Assembly (NCBI RefSeq): GCF_009674625.1
Contig: NZ_WKJQ01000001.1
Coordinates: 1,240,001 to 1,304,000 of the forward strand
Origin: Haloferax marinum
Lineage (GTDB): Archaea; Halobacteriota; Halobacteria; Halobacteriales; Haloferacaceae
Reading direction: 5' to 3'
Length of the DNA stretch: 64,000 nt
Positions within the stretch are counted from its first letter, which is position 1. Each line of letters begins with the position of its first letter. The notes under the pieces were generated by a model that saw only the letters and a program-made list of their open reading frames with translations, was not told the origin of the DNA and ran no database searches. This document shows positions 33,952-41,993 of the stretch, piece after piece. A program made the position numbers and the translations under genes.

Positions 33952-34607
33952 CGGTCCTCCGCGAGTACGATATCTCTCGGGCGGTTCACGTTGAGTGCCA
34001 GTCTGAAGTCGGTAGTGAGGTACACGGTCGAATCTGTGTCTTCGGGTTCGGTGTGTTCGCTGTTCGGGTCTGCTTCGGTGTGTTCGCTGTTCGGGTCTGC
34101 TTCGGTGTGTTCGCTGTTCGGGTCTGCTTCGGTGTCTGGACCGACGACGCCCAGTCCGGTCGGGCAGACTGCCCTGCCGCGGTAGTCGAAGACGAGTGAG
34201 TCGTCGAGACTGCTGCCCAGTGTTCGTTTCTGTCCGACGGGGACGCACGCCGTGAGCGACCTCCCCTCGGCGGCTTCGATGACTGCGTCGACGTGGTCGG
34301 GAGTCAGGAGTGGCAGGTCCGCGACGACGGTCACGACTGGTCGGGAGACCCGGTCCAGTGCGAATCCGAGGTCGGAGACGTAGCCAGCACCGGGTGCGTC
34401 GATACAGTGTACGCCGAGTTCGCTCGCGCGCGTTCGCGTCTCGGGTGTGTGTGGTGAGGTGACGGCGTGGACGGTCTCGACTCGCGACGCACGGAGTGCC
34501 TCGACGATGCGGTCGAACATCGGTCGGCCACAGACTTCGACGAGCGGCTTTTCGACTGGCGCGGCGAGACGGGTTCCGCGGCCACCACACATCACGAGAG
34601 CGTCCAC
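33942..34607 (-). CDS. cobY: Adenosylcobinamide-phosphate guanylyltransferase CobY
   Basis: A 221-aa nucleotidyltransferase: MDALVMCGGRGTRLAAPVEKPLVEV carries the GxGTR and K of the family, with VADLPLLTP as the metal-binding strand (longer runs omitted). CobY is the archaeal GTP:adenosylcobinamide-phosphate guanylyltransferase, replacing bacterial CobU. Near residues 160-186 there are three exact copies of TEADPNSEH, an acidic repeat absent from usual CobY and probably a flexible loop. The gene overlaps cobS by 16 bp. Confidence 0.88.
   Translation of the reverse strand: MDALVMCGGRGTRLAAPVEKPLVEVCGRPMFDRIVEALRASRVETVHAVTSPHTPETRTRASELGVHCIDAPGAGYVSDLGFALDRVSRPVVTVVADLPLLTPDHVDAVIEAAEGRSLTACVPVGQKRTLGSSLDDSLVFDYRGRAVCPTGLGVVGPDTEADPNSEHTEADPNSEHTEADPNSEHTEPEDTDSTVYLTTDFRLALNVNRPRDIVLAEDRCE
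34051..34131 (-). repeat. 27-bp in-frame tandem repeat in cobY, three exact copies
   Basis: On the plus strand the unit begins GTGTGTTCGCTGTTCGGG; copies at 34051-34077, 34078-34104 and 34105-34131 are identical. It encodes TEADPNSEH. Identity implies very recent expansion and a site of likely strain-to-strain length change. Confidence 0.93.
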
Positions 34608-35398
34608 GTCACCACCCCCACGTGAATCGCCGTCGCGCGAGCGAGTTCGTTCGTCGCGCCGATGAGGTCACCCGAGACGCCACCGAGGTGGTTCCGTCCC
34701 CACGCTCGAACGAGGAGGGCCACGACAGGCCCGCAGAGGAGTGTGACGACGATGGCAAGGAGACCAGTATCCGGTGCGAGTGCGACGACTGGAAGGCAGA
34801 CCACAGCAACGGCGAGGAGTCCCGATGGGGCGTTCTCACCGACGAGTGCCGACCCGAGACCGTCGTGTGCTGGTGTTCCGAGGCAGACGAGTGTCGCCAT
34901 CCCAGTTTTCGCGCTTACTTCTGCGGTGAGTGCGATGACGACACCCACCGTTAGGCCGAGTCTACCCGTCGTGAAGCTGAATCCACCCGTTGGGAGGCCG
35001 AGACGCCAACCGACACCGGCGAGACCGAACGCACCCATTGCGAGGACGACCAGCGTCACTCCGAGTGCGAGGAGGCCGCCAACACCCGTCTGAGAGTCTT
35101 TCAGCACAGACAGGCGGCGCTCGGCGTTGCCGTGGACGACGGCCGCGTCACCGAGGTCGGCGAGGCCGTCGGCGTGGGTGACGCCCGTCACGAGGTAGAG
35201 CGTCACGAGGTAGAGCGCCGCGGCGGTCGGAATCGGAAGCGGGAGCAGAAATGGGAGTGCAGCGAGTCCGCCGACGACGTAGCCAACCAGTGGGAAGACG
35301 ACGGGTGCTCGTCTGAAGGCGTCCCACTCGGCTTCGCCACCGCCGACGGGGAGACGCGTGAGGAATCCGAGGCCACCACGAACCGCGTTCAGAACCAC
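34592..35398 (-). CDS. cobS: Adenosylcobinamide-GDP ribazoletransferase CobS
   Basis: A 268-aa polytopic membrane enzyme from GTG 35398. Motifs: FLTRLPVGGGEAEW, the conserved THADGLADLGDA with the catalytic acidic cluster, and several hydrophobic helices, with NHLGGVSGDLIGATNE near the C terminus. CobS joins adenosylcobinamide-GDP to alpha-ribazole(-phosphate) to finish the cobalamin nucleotide loop. It overlaps cbiB by 10 bp; the start choice rests on this overlap and the conserved N terminus, since the longer open frame lacks similarity. Confidence 0.88.
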   Translation of the reverse strand: MVLNAVRGGLGFLTRLPVGGGEAEWDAFRRAPVVFPLVGYVVGGLAALPFLLPLPIPTAAALYLVTLYLVTGVTHADGLADLGDAAVVHGNAERRLSVLKDSQTGVGGLLALGVTLVVLAMGAFGLAGVGWRLGLPTGGFSFTTGRLGLTVGVVIALTAEVSAKTGMATLVCLGTPAHDGLGSALVGENAPSGLLAVAVVCLPVVALAPDTGLLAIVVTLLCGPVVALLVRAWGRNHLGGVSGDLIGATNELARATAIHVGVVTWTLS

Positions 35399-36285
35399 AC
35401 GACCACCCCCGTGAGGGCGAAGGCAGTGAGTCCAGCGCGGGAGACGAGTCGAACCCCACGCGTCGCGACCACCGTGTCGGGAAAGTCCGGGCCAGCAGCT
35501 AACAGATAGTGACCGGGTTTCTCGAGTCGCGTCCCGAGCAGTGTCGCGAGCGTCGCCATCGGCCACCCGGAGTTCGGAGAAGCGGGACGACGAGCGAGTG
35601 TCCCGACTCGCGTGAGAACACCGGGCGACCCGGCAGCGATAGCCAGCAAGAGCGCCGACAGACGGGCCGGAAGCCACATCACCGCGTCGTCGAGTCGTGC
35701 CGGGACGGTCCCGACTGGTTTGTGGTGATATCCGAGCATCGAGTCGAGTGTGTTTACGGCTTTGACCCACGCCGCGGCCCCCGCGCCGAGGGGGAGCGAG
35801 ACCGGTGCGAGGAGTGCAAACGCGAGAAGTGGTGCGACGAGTCCGTCAGCGAGGTTCTCGGCGGCACTCTCGACCGCAGCGCTTCGAATCTCGCCTGCGG
35901 AGAGTGACGACGGGTCGCGGCCTGCGAGGGCGCGCAGTTCCACTCGGGCCGTCTCGACGTCTGTCGCTGTTGCGGAGACGACTGTCGCTGTCGTATCGAC
36001 CAGCATCTGCAGACTCGTCGTCGAAAAGAGCGCGAGTGCGGCGACGCCGACGCCGACCCACGGAGAGACGAGTGACGCGCTCCACGTCGCGCCCGCGACG
36101 ATACCCGCCGCAAGCACAGGGAGTGCGACTGCGACGAGCGTGCCGACTGCAACTGGATGTGACCACTCGCGGTCGAACGGTCCGATGGCCCTGCCGAACA
36201 GGGCAACTGGATGGACCCGTGCCGGTGGTTCTGCGAAGACGCGGTCGAGTACTGCGGCGATAGCGACGGCGACTGTTACGGTCAC
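35389..36285 (-). CDS. cbiB: Adenosylcobinamide-phosphate synthase CbiB
   Basis: About 298 aa from GTG 36285, which forms a 4-bp GTGA overlap with the HAD gene stop; GTG 36291 would add two residues. N-terminal helix, then LDRVFAEPPARVHPVALFGR, NLADGLVAPLLAFALL, and WVKAVNTLDSMLGYHH, all CbiB landmarks. It is a membrane protein that condenses adenosylcobyric acid with aminopropanol phosphate from CobD. Confidence 0.88.
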   Translation of the reverse strand: MTVTVAVAIAAVLDRVFAEPPARVHPVALFGRAIGPFDREWSHPVAVGTLVAVALPVLAAGIVAGATWSASLVSPWVGVGVAALALFSTTSLQMLVDTTATVVSATATDVETARVELRALAGRDPSSLSAGEIRSAAVESAAENLADGLVAPLLAFALLAPVSLPLGAGAAAWVKAVNTLDSMLGYHHKPVGTVPARLDDAVMWLPARLSALLLAIAAGSPGVLTRVGTLARRPASPNSGWPMATLATLLGTRLEKPGHYLLAAGPDFPDTVVATRGVRLVSRAGLTAFALTGVVVWF

Positions 36286-36917
36286 CGCCACGAGTACCTC
36301 CCATCTCGAAGGTCGTTCGCGAAGTCGTCGAGTGTCGTCGTCTCGAGGGTCACAAAGGTGCCGCCGACGTCCTCGACACCGCCATCTGACGCCGGGTCGT
36401 CGCCGACGTGGACCAACGCCGACGGGTCGACGTCGAGATTTCGGGCCACTGCTTCGAACGCCTGCGGATGGGGCTTTCGCCACCCACAGGCGACGCTCGT
36501 CGTGATGGCGTCGAACCCACGGCGGTCGAGGTCAGACCTGATGAGCGTCCGCGCGACGAGTTCCGGAACCGAGCAGTTCGACAGGAGGCCGACTGGCCCG
36601 GCGTCGCGCGCCGCTTCGACCGCTTCGACAGCACCGGGTCGCGTCGTCACGTCGGGGTCGAACGCCGTGATGACCGCGCGCCGAGCAGCGTTGTCCGGTG
36701 AGTCGACACCGCGAGAACGCAGTGTCGCCGCGACGTGTGCGGGGAGTGGAACCTCCGCACCGTCTGGTGCGTCGATGTGAACCTCGCGGTAGGCGTCGTC
36801 CCAGTCGTCGGGAACTTCGGCACCGTACTCTCGGAGTGCGTCTGCAACTGCCACACCAGGGTCTTCGGGATACGCGACGTCGACGAGCGTTCCGAAGAGG
36901 TCGAACGTTACTGCCAC
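36282..36917 (-). CDS. HAD-family phosphatase at the head of the cobalamin operon
   Basis: A 211-aa HAD hydrolase: motif I is FDLFGTLVD (first Asp nucleophile), motif II GLLSNCS, then the Lys motif GWRKPHPQAFE, and motif IV VGDDPASD. The substrate cannot be read from the sequence. It is the first gene of a compact run with cbiB, cobS, cobY, cobT, cobD and cbiZ, all leftward with overlaps. The run lacks an obvious phosphatase to remove the final 5-prime phosphate of the lower-ligand nucleotide (CobC or CobZ), so this HAD could fill that step. That role is inference from context. Confidence 0.85.
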   Translation of the reverse strand: MAVTFDLFGTLVDVAYPEDPGVAVADALREYGAEVPDDWDDAYREVHIDAPDGAEVPLPAHVAATLRSRGVDSPDNAARRAVITAFDPDVTTRPGAVEAVEAARDAGPVGLLSNCSVPELVARTLIRSDLDRRGFDAITTSVACGWRKPHPQAFEAVARNLDVDPSALVHVGDDPASDGGVEDVGGTFVTLETTTLDDFANDLRDGRYSWR

Positions 36918-36982
36918 TACAATTGCATTGGTGAAACTCTACTTGAATTTAGCGAAGGGCGTGGGCAGACAGTCGGAGAGCG

Positions 36983-38185
36983 CTACACGCGGATGGTGTT
37001 CGACTCGATGTCTCTGGGGAAGTACGTGAGCGTCTCAGTCCCAGACTCTGTGACGAGGACAGTGTCCGAGTGTCGATAGCCGGCCGTCTCGGTGTAGAGG
37101 CCCGGTTCGATAGTGTACACCTGTCCGACGCCGACGTCGGCGTCAGATTCGGTGTGGTCTGTGACCGGGTCGGCACAGTGGTCGGCCCACCCGCGGTCGA
37201 TATACGGCGGTTCGTGCGCGCCGAGTCCGATGTTGTGTCCCACGTGGTGTTGTGCGAGGTTGGACACGCCCTGTTCTTCGAAGTACTCCCAGACCATGTG
37301 GTCGACGTAATCGATGGGGACGTCAGGTCCGAGTGCGTCGATAGCGATCTCCTGTGCTTCGCACATGAGTTCGAAGTAGTACTCGTCTTCGTCCGACGGG
37401 TCACCGAGGAACATCGTCCGTTCCAGTTCGGAGTGATAGCCGTCGACGTTCGCCGTCGCACCGGTGATGATGACGTCGCCTTCGGCGAGGTGTTCGTTCG
37501 GTGTGAACCCGTGAGGGCGGGCGGTCTGCGCCCCAGAGATGTAGCCTGCACGAACCGGCCCGGACCCACGAGTCCGGACTGCGTATCTGTCTCCTAGCGT
37601 GTCGAGCATCGCGCGTGACGCCTCCATCGACGCCCGTTGTGAGACGGTAATCGGATGAGCACCGACTTCCGTGAAGTCTACGAGATACTGGTGACCGAGG
37701 TTGGCCCACCGAATCGACTCGCGGATACACGTGACTTCTGCGTCTGTTTTCTCCCAGCGCATTCGGTCGGCCCACGACTGTTCGACTACCTCGAGCGACG
37801 CCGAGAGTTCGGCCCCGTGATAACCCATCGTTCCCGGTGCACCGTCCATGTCGGCAGCGACGCGACCCACCTCGAGTTCACGGAGCGTCTCGACGACCGT
37901 CCCCATCGGGTCTCCGCTGGGATAGTCGAAGTACGACCGGATCCGGTCGACGCGCGGTATCTCGGACGCGCGTTCGTATTCGAGTCTCGGAACGACGAGT
38001 TCGACCCGGTCGTCGGTCACGACGAGGGCGACTGGACGCTCTGTCTGGACGTGGTTGAATCCCGAGAGATACTCGATGTTCACCGCGTCGAACCAGATTG
38101 CGGCATCCGCGTCGGTGTCTGCGAGACTCCCCCTGATCGCATCGAGGCGCGCGGCAAACTCACTCGAAGGAAGACGTGAAGACAT
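36983..38185 (-). CDS. M24/creatinase-like protein with altered metal site
   Basis: A 400-aa two-domain protein with creatinase N-terminal domain (IWFDAVNIEYLSGFNHVQTE) and pita-bread C-terminal domain. Of the five metal ligands of aminopeptidase P (D, D, H, E, E), hand alignment gives Thr at the first (VIITGAT), Glu at the second (SELERTM), His kept (HHVGHNIGLG), Glu kept (TIEPGLY) and Ser at the last (YRHSDTVL). This suggests a metal-free, creatinase-like hydrolase rather than an Xaa-Pro peptidase. Start at 38185 follows the TGATAGTACAGTT motif; an upstream ATG at 38233 is less likely. Confidence 0.8.
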   Translation of the reverse strand: MSSRLPSSEFAARLDAIRGSLADTDADAAIWFDAVNIEYLSGFNHVQTERPVALVVTDDRVELVVPRLEYERASEIPRVDRIRSYFDYPSGDPMGTVVETLRELEVGRVAADMDGAPGTMGYHGAELSASLEVVEQSWADRMRWEKTDAEVTCIRESIRWANLGHQYLVDFTEVGAHPITVSQRASMEASRAMLDTLGDRYAVRTRGSGPVRAGYISGAQTARPHGFTPNEHLAEGDVIITGATANVDGYHSELERTMFLGDPSDEDEYYFELMCEAQEIAIDALGPDVPIDYVDHMVWEYFEEQGVSNLAQHHVGHNIGLGAHEPPYIDRGWADHCADPVTDHTESDADVGVGQVYTIEPGLYTETAGYRHSDTVLVTESGTETLTYFPRDIESNTIRV

Positions 38186-38198
38186 AACTGTACTATCA
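38186..38198 (-). promoter_or_regulatory. Motif TGATAGTACAGTT adjoining the M24 gene start
   Basis: Twin of the element at 28351-28363, in the same position relative to the start codon. Supports leaderless start at 38185. Confidence 0.35.
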
Positions 38199-38348
38199 TG
38201 TTGTGTGTGCATAAGTGACGTGCTCGAATTCACGCTTCTGAACGGGTTATCGTCCTATTCACGAGAAATACCGCCCCCTCAGAGAGTTATGCACCGGGGA
38301 TACCCAACCACCCCGAGTATAGATACACGCAGTCCATCGACTCGGTCG

Positions 38349-38828
38349 ATGAGTCTGCTGGGAACCGAAGCCCCCGACTTTACACTCGAACGCACCGCCG
38401 GCGACGAAGTAACGCTCTCTGAGACGCTGGAGAGCGGTCCGACTGTCGTCCTCGTCAACCGTGGCCACTGGTGTTCGTTCTGTGCCGAACAGCTCCAGAC
38501 GTTCGACGAAGTCGCCTACGACCTCTGGTTCAACGACGGCGTCGACGTGCTGCCGGTCGTCACGAGCGACGTCGGCGACCTGACCGAGATGCGAGACCGG
38601 TTCGACCTCGACTTCCAACTCGCGGCCGACCCCGACGGCGAGGTCGCAGACCAGTACAGCGGCACCGAAGAAACGAGCCACGGTGTCACCGGCATCGCGG
38701 GAACGTACGTCGTCGACGAAGACGGAATCGTCCAGTACGAACAGGTTGCAGACCACCCCGCCGACCGTACCTACGGGAACTGGGTTCGCTACTTCGTCCG
38801 TAACGACTACGAAGATATCTTCGCGTAA
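38349..38828 (+). CDS. AhpC/TSA-type redoxin
   Basis: A 159-aa thioredoxin-fold protein: EAPDFTLERTAGDEVTL, then VVLVNRGHWCSFCAEQLQTF with a CxxC pair, and GIAGTYVVDEDGIVQYEQV. Related to peroxiredoxins and TlpA-like thiol proteins; the CxxC at the peroxidatic position suggests thiol-disulfide or peroxide reduction in the cytoplasm. ATG 38349 is chosen because the family starts with the EAPDF strand; the longer upstream frame is not conserved-looking. Confidence 0.83.
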   Translation: MSLLGTEAPDFTLERTAGDEVTLSETLESGPTVVLVNRGHWCSFCAEQLQTFDEVAYDLWFNDGVDVLPVVTSDVGDLTEMRDRFDLDFQLAADPDGEVADQYSGTEETSHGVTGIAGTYVVDEDGIVQYEQVADHPADRTYGNWVRYFVRNDYEDIFA

Positions 38829-39038
38829 GGACACCGTTCACGCCGTCGCGTACCCGACACCGTCCACGCGCATTTTTTGCCCCCGACGGTTCGGACTGTC
38901 TCGTACTCCCCCACTCGGGGGCGACATGCTCTCTCCCTCGAGAGCGACTTCCGTCGTCGGCCGACAGTCGGTGGTGACGAGGAGATGCCAGTTGGCCCAT
39001 GCGAATAGTTATCTCGTCAGTTTACCGATGGGGCGGTG

Positions 39039-39632
39039 ATGGATATCGACCCAAAACACGCTGTCGACGATATGTATCGACTGCTGACGAGCCTCATTAT
39101 CCCCCGCCCGATAGGGTGGGTATCGACACGAGGTCCCGACGGAGTGGACAATCTGGCACCGTACAGCTTCTACATGGGTATCATCGAGGCAGAACCGCCG
39201 GTCGTGATGTTCTCGGCCGAACACCGAGCAGACGGCACGCTGAAAGATTCGGCACACAACGCCGTCGAGACGGAGGCGTTCGGCCTCAACCTCGTCACCG
39301 TCGACCTCGTCGAACAGATGGACCGGTCGAGTGAGCACGTCAAGCCGGGCACCGACGAGTTCGACGTCGTCGGACTCGAGAAACGTGCGGCAGACACCGT
39401 GGACGTCCCACTCGTGGCTGCAGCGAAGGCGACGATGGAGTGTACGCTCTACGACACGATGGATATCGGAGACCACACCGTAATCTACGGAGAAATCCAA
39501 CGCATCCACGTCGACGACGAACTCCTGACCGACGGGAAAATCGACGTGACGAAAATCGACGCAGTCGGCCGACTCACTGGGTCGTACTACGCCCGTCTCG
39601 ACCCGTTCCAAGTCGACCGAGAGTGGGAGTAA
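39039..39632 (+). CDS. Flavin reductase-like (FMN-binding split barrel) protein
   Basis: A 197-aa protein: YRLLTSLIIPRPIGWVSTRG, LAPYSFYMGIIEAEPPVVMF and DVVGLEKRAADTVDVPLVAA match the flavin reductase split-barrel family that binds FMN and often supplies reduced flavin. It starts at ATG 39039 (a GTG sits just before). The nearby redoxin and M24 genes do not give a clear pathway. Confidence 0.87.
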   Translation: MDIDPKHAVDDMYRLLTSLIIPRPIGWVSTRGPDGVDNLAPYSFYMGIIEAEPPVVMFSAEHRADGTLKDSAHNAVETEAFGLNLVTVDLVEQMDRSSEHVKPGTDEFDVVGLEKRAADTVDVPLVAAAKATMECTLYDTMDIGDHTVIYGEIQRIHVDDELLTDGKIDVTKIDAVGRLTGSYYARLDPFQVDREWE

Positions 39633-39794
39633 ACAGCCGCGGCAGTCGACGCTCCCCTCGGAGATACCTCACCTCAGTTGCGAGTGAATTGGGGGTCATC
39701 GCCGCGGCTTACAGGAGACCGCAGAAACGTGTTTGCGCTGTTTAGTCTGGAATTGAATCGAGCGACTGTTCGTGGCGAGTGGGCAAACCACAGT

Positions 39795-39815
39795 GATTTG
39801 AACTCACTCGTTCAC
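39795..39815 (+). repeat. Interspersed repeat copy A (GATTTGAACTCACTCG)
   Basis: Shares its first 16 bases with copies at 40931 and 41062. It lies in the 254-bp gap upstream of the AI-2E family gene. The start resembles the T-arm of tRNA genes (GATTTGAAC) such as the tRNA-Tyr at 41151. Confidence 0.7.
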
Positions 39816-39886
39816 TGCATTCCGTGACATGACCGACAGTGATAGCTGGATGATAGTTTTACGAGAACAGAACGTGAGAGTACGGT

Positions 39887-40915
39887 ATGAACAGCACTGA
39901 CAGCATGTCCTCACGTTCGTTCCTTCTCCTTTTGCTGATACTCTTTGGAACACTCTCGTTACTCTTCGTCCTCCCATTCCTCCAACCCGTCCTCTTGGGT
40001 GGTCTGCTGGCGTACCTCGTTTACCCGGTTAACCAACGGCTCACTCCCCGATTGGGGCGCACCGCTGGGTCCACCGTGACGACGCTCGCGACGGTTACCG
40101 TCATCGTCGCTCCACTCCTCTTCATCCTCGGTGCTGCAGCATCTCAGGCGGCCACACTGCTTCGGGGTGCCGAACTCCCCGACTCCGAGGCCCTCGACGC
40201 ATTCTCTCAGGAGCAGTTCGGGACGAACGCCCCAACTGTCGACTCACTCTCCGGGCCGGTCAGCAACGCAGTGCAAACCGGTATTGGTGGAATTCTGGGC
40301 GACATCGGTGGAATTCTCGGTGGTATCTCCGCGTTTCTCGTGGGGGCGTTCATCCTCCTGTTCACTCTCTTTTTCCTCCTCCGAGACGGCGACAAGCTCA
40401 TCGCTTGGCTCCGAAACGTCCTCCCACTCGATACAGAGACGACCGACGAACTCTTCGAGCGCACGAACGACCTGCTCTGGGCGGCCGTAATCGGGAACGT
40501 CATCGTCGCCGCGGTGCAGGCGATACTGACCGTCCTCGGCTTCCTCGTCATTGGGTTCGACAACCTCATCTTCTGGGGCGTCGCCACGTTCGTCCTGTCA
40601 CTGCTGCCCGTAATCGGCGCATCCGTCGTCTGGATTCCGGCAGTCATCTACCTCGTCTTCGTGGGGAGCATTCCGGAGGCAGTCGGACTCCTCATCTACG
40701 GCACGTTCATCATCAGTGGGTCGGACAACATCATCAGGCCCCTCGCGATGGAACGCGGCGCGAAACTCAACTCCGGTATTCTCATCCTCAGTATCTTCGG
40801 AGGAGTCGCAGTCTTCGGATTCATCGGTCTCTTCGTCGGCCCCGTCGTCTTCGGGTTGACGAAGACCATCGTCGAACTGCTCGCTGACGAACGTCCCGAG
40901 CCAAGCAGTTCGTGA
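39887..40915 (+). CDS. AI-2E / PerM family membrane transporter
   Basis: A 342-aa polytopic protein with ~8 hydrophobic helices: two at the N terminus (FLLLLLILFGTLSLLFVLPF, LLGGLLAYLVYPVN), a soluble hydrophilic region (~85-145), and several C-terminal helices ending in FIGLFVGPVVFGLTKTIVEL, the family signature region. Members include the E. coli TqsA exporter and Na+/H+ antiporter-like proteins; the substrate here cannot be predicted. The flanks carry interspersed repeats on both sides. Confidence 0.87.
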   Translation: MNSTDSMSSRSFLLLLLILFGTLSLLFVLPFLQPVLLGGLLAYLVYPVNQRLTPRLGRTAGSTVTTLATVTVIVAPLLFILGAAASQAATLLRGAELPDSEALDAFSQEQFGTNAPTVDSLSGPVSNAVQTGIGGILGDIGGILGGISAFLVGAFILLFTLFFLLRDGDKLIAWLRNVLPLDTETTDELFERTNDLLWAAVIGNVIVAAVQAILTVLGFLVIGFDNLIFWGVATFVLSLLPVIGASVVWIPAVIYLVFVGSIPEAVGLLIYGTFIISGSDNIIRPLAMERGAKLNSGILILSIFGGVAVFGFIGLFVGPVVFGLTKTIVELLADERPEPSSS

Positions 40916-40930
40916 GGTGCGACGCACACC

Positions 40931-40951
40931 GATTTGAACTCACTCGCTCAC
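40931..40951 (+). repeat. Interspersed repeat copy B (GATTTGAACTCACTCG)
   Basis: Identical to copy C over GATTTGAACTCACTCGCTCA. Immediately downstream of the AI-2E family gene. Confidence 0.75.
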
Positions 40952-40993
40952 GGGAGCGGAGGACAAGCCACGCTCACCACTTGGATTCAAGAG

Positions 40994-41009
40994 AAGTCCG
41001 CTCTCCCCG
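40994..41009 (+). repeat. 16-bp duplicate of the tRNA-Tyr 3-prime end
   Basis: AAGTCCGCTCTCCCCG occurs here and again at 41148-41163, where it forms the tRNA 3-prime end. The 154-bp separation and the overlap with a tRNA 3-prime end are as expected for a remnant integration site, though no integrase gene is present. Confidence 0.65.
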
Positions 41010-41061
41010 TTCCCGCGAGTTTCACGAGCGGGTGCTCGTGACGAGCAACGCGAGTCACGGT

Positions 41062-41105
41062 GATTTGAACTCACTCGCTCACTCCGTTCGCTCGCTGCTC
41101 AAATC
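41062..41105 (+). repeat. Interspersed repeat copy C with hairpin
   Basis: Starts GATTTGAACTCACTCG and ends GCTCAAATC, so GATTTGA and TCAAATC form complementary ends; inner segments CTCGCTCACTCC and GTTCGCTCGCT are also partly complementary. A folded transcript or mobile miniature element is possible. Confidence 0.6.
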
Positions 41106-41150
41106 GAGTCGAGGTGGACGTTTCACTGCTCACGTTGTTCGCAGGAAAAG

Positions 41151-41224
41151 TCCGCTCTCCCCGATTTGAACGGGGGACAAGCCGATCTACAGTCGGCTGC
41201 TCTGCCAGGCTGAGCTAAGAGCGG
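41151..41224 (-). tRNA. tRNA-Tyr (GTA anticodon)
   Basis: Read on the minus strand, CCGCTCT (5-prime) pairs with AGAGCGG before discriminator A. The D-arm is TTAGCTCAGCCTGGCAGAGC, the anticodon arm CCGACTGTAGATCGG with anticodon GTA, and the T-arm CCCCGTTCAAATCGGGG. 74 nt, no intron and no CCA in the genome copy. The acceptor stem and all three arms are complete. Confidence 0.93.
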
Positions 41225-41338
41225 TCACTGAATTCTATCCGGTGGACGGTTTTAACGATTATCATTCGACCCGCTCACGTGTGACCTCTGTCAGACGGAG
41301 GCGAACATTGATAAGGTGACAAATTGATTGCCGGATAG

Positions 41339-41950
41339 ATGACGAAAATCACGTTCCGCGCCGACGATGACCTCGTCGAGCGACTGGATACCCTCGACAC
41401 CTCGAAGAGTGAGGCGATGCGCGAGGCACTCCGCCAGTACCTCGACCAGGTGGAACGTGGTGGTGAAGACGCGTTGGAACAGTCGACACCCGAGACGCGC
41501 ACCTACGAAGACGAAAGCGAACTCGACGCGGTACTGTCCGCACGGGTCGAATCGATCGTAGACGAACGACTCGACGAACGACTGCCACCCCTCGTCGAGG
41601 AAGTAGTGACGACTCGCACTGCCAACCGAGAATCCTCCGAGGTGAACGTCAATATCAACATCGACGGTGTCGGCGCTGAGTCCGGCGTAAACGCGGAGTA
41701 CGGTCCAGAAACAGCTTCGTCACAGGTGCGTAAGACACCGGAAGACACCGAGGAAACGACGACCGACGAGACAGACACGTCGTGCAATCAGTGTGGTGAA
41801 TCGGTAGACGCAACTCACGTCTACTGCCCGAACTGTGGCGAGAAGGCAACGCACCGTGTCTACTGCGAATGTGGTGACGAGCTTCGGTCGGACTGGGCAT
41901 TTTGTCCCGATTGCGGCCGTCGGACTCCTGCTGCCGACGTCCTCGAATAG
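41339..41950 (+). CDS. cdrL: CdrL, ribbon-helix-helix regulator with zinc ribbons
   Basis: A 203-aa protein. The N terminus (MTKITFRADDDLVERLDTLD) is a ribbon-helix-helix DNA-binding domain. An acidic linker follows, and the last ~50 residues hold a double zinc ribbon with four CxxC-type knuckles (CNQCGES, CPNCGEK, CECGDE, CPDCGRR). This is the architecture and location of CdrL, the longer partner of CdrS in haloarchaeal cell division control upstream of ftsZ2. Gene identity rests on the match of domain order and neighbours. Confidence 0.87.
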   Translation: MTKITFRADDDLVERLDTLDTSKSEAMREALRQYLDQVERGGEDALEQSTPETRTYEDESELDAVLSARVESIVDERLDERLPPLVEEVVTTRTANRESSEVNVNINIDGVGAESGVNAEYGPETASSQVRKTPEDTEETTTDETDTSCNQCGESVDATHVYCPNCGEKATHRVYCECGDELRSDWAFCPDCGRRTPAADVLE

Positions 41951-41993
41951 TATAATCACCGATTAAGCCCCGTATACGGGCAATTCAGGTGTT

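Noticed and set aside
40994..41163. Integrated element bounded by the tRNA-end duplication
   Set aside because: Only 154 bp separate the copies and no integrase or cargo gene lies between them; at most a scar.
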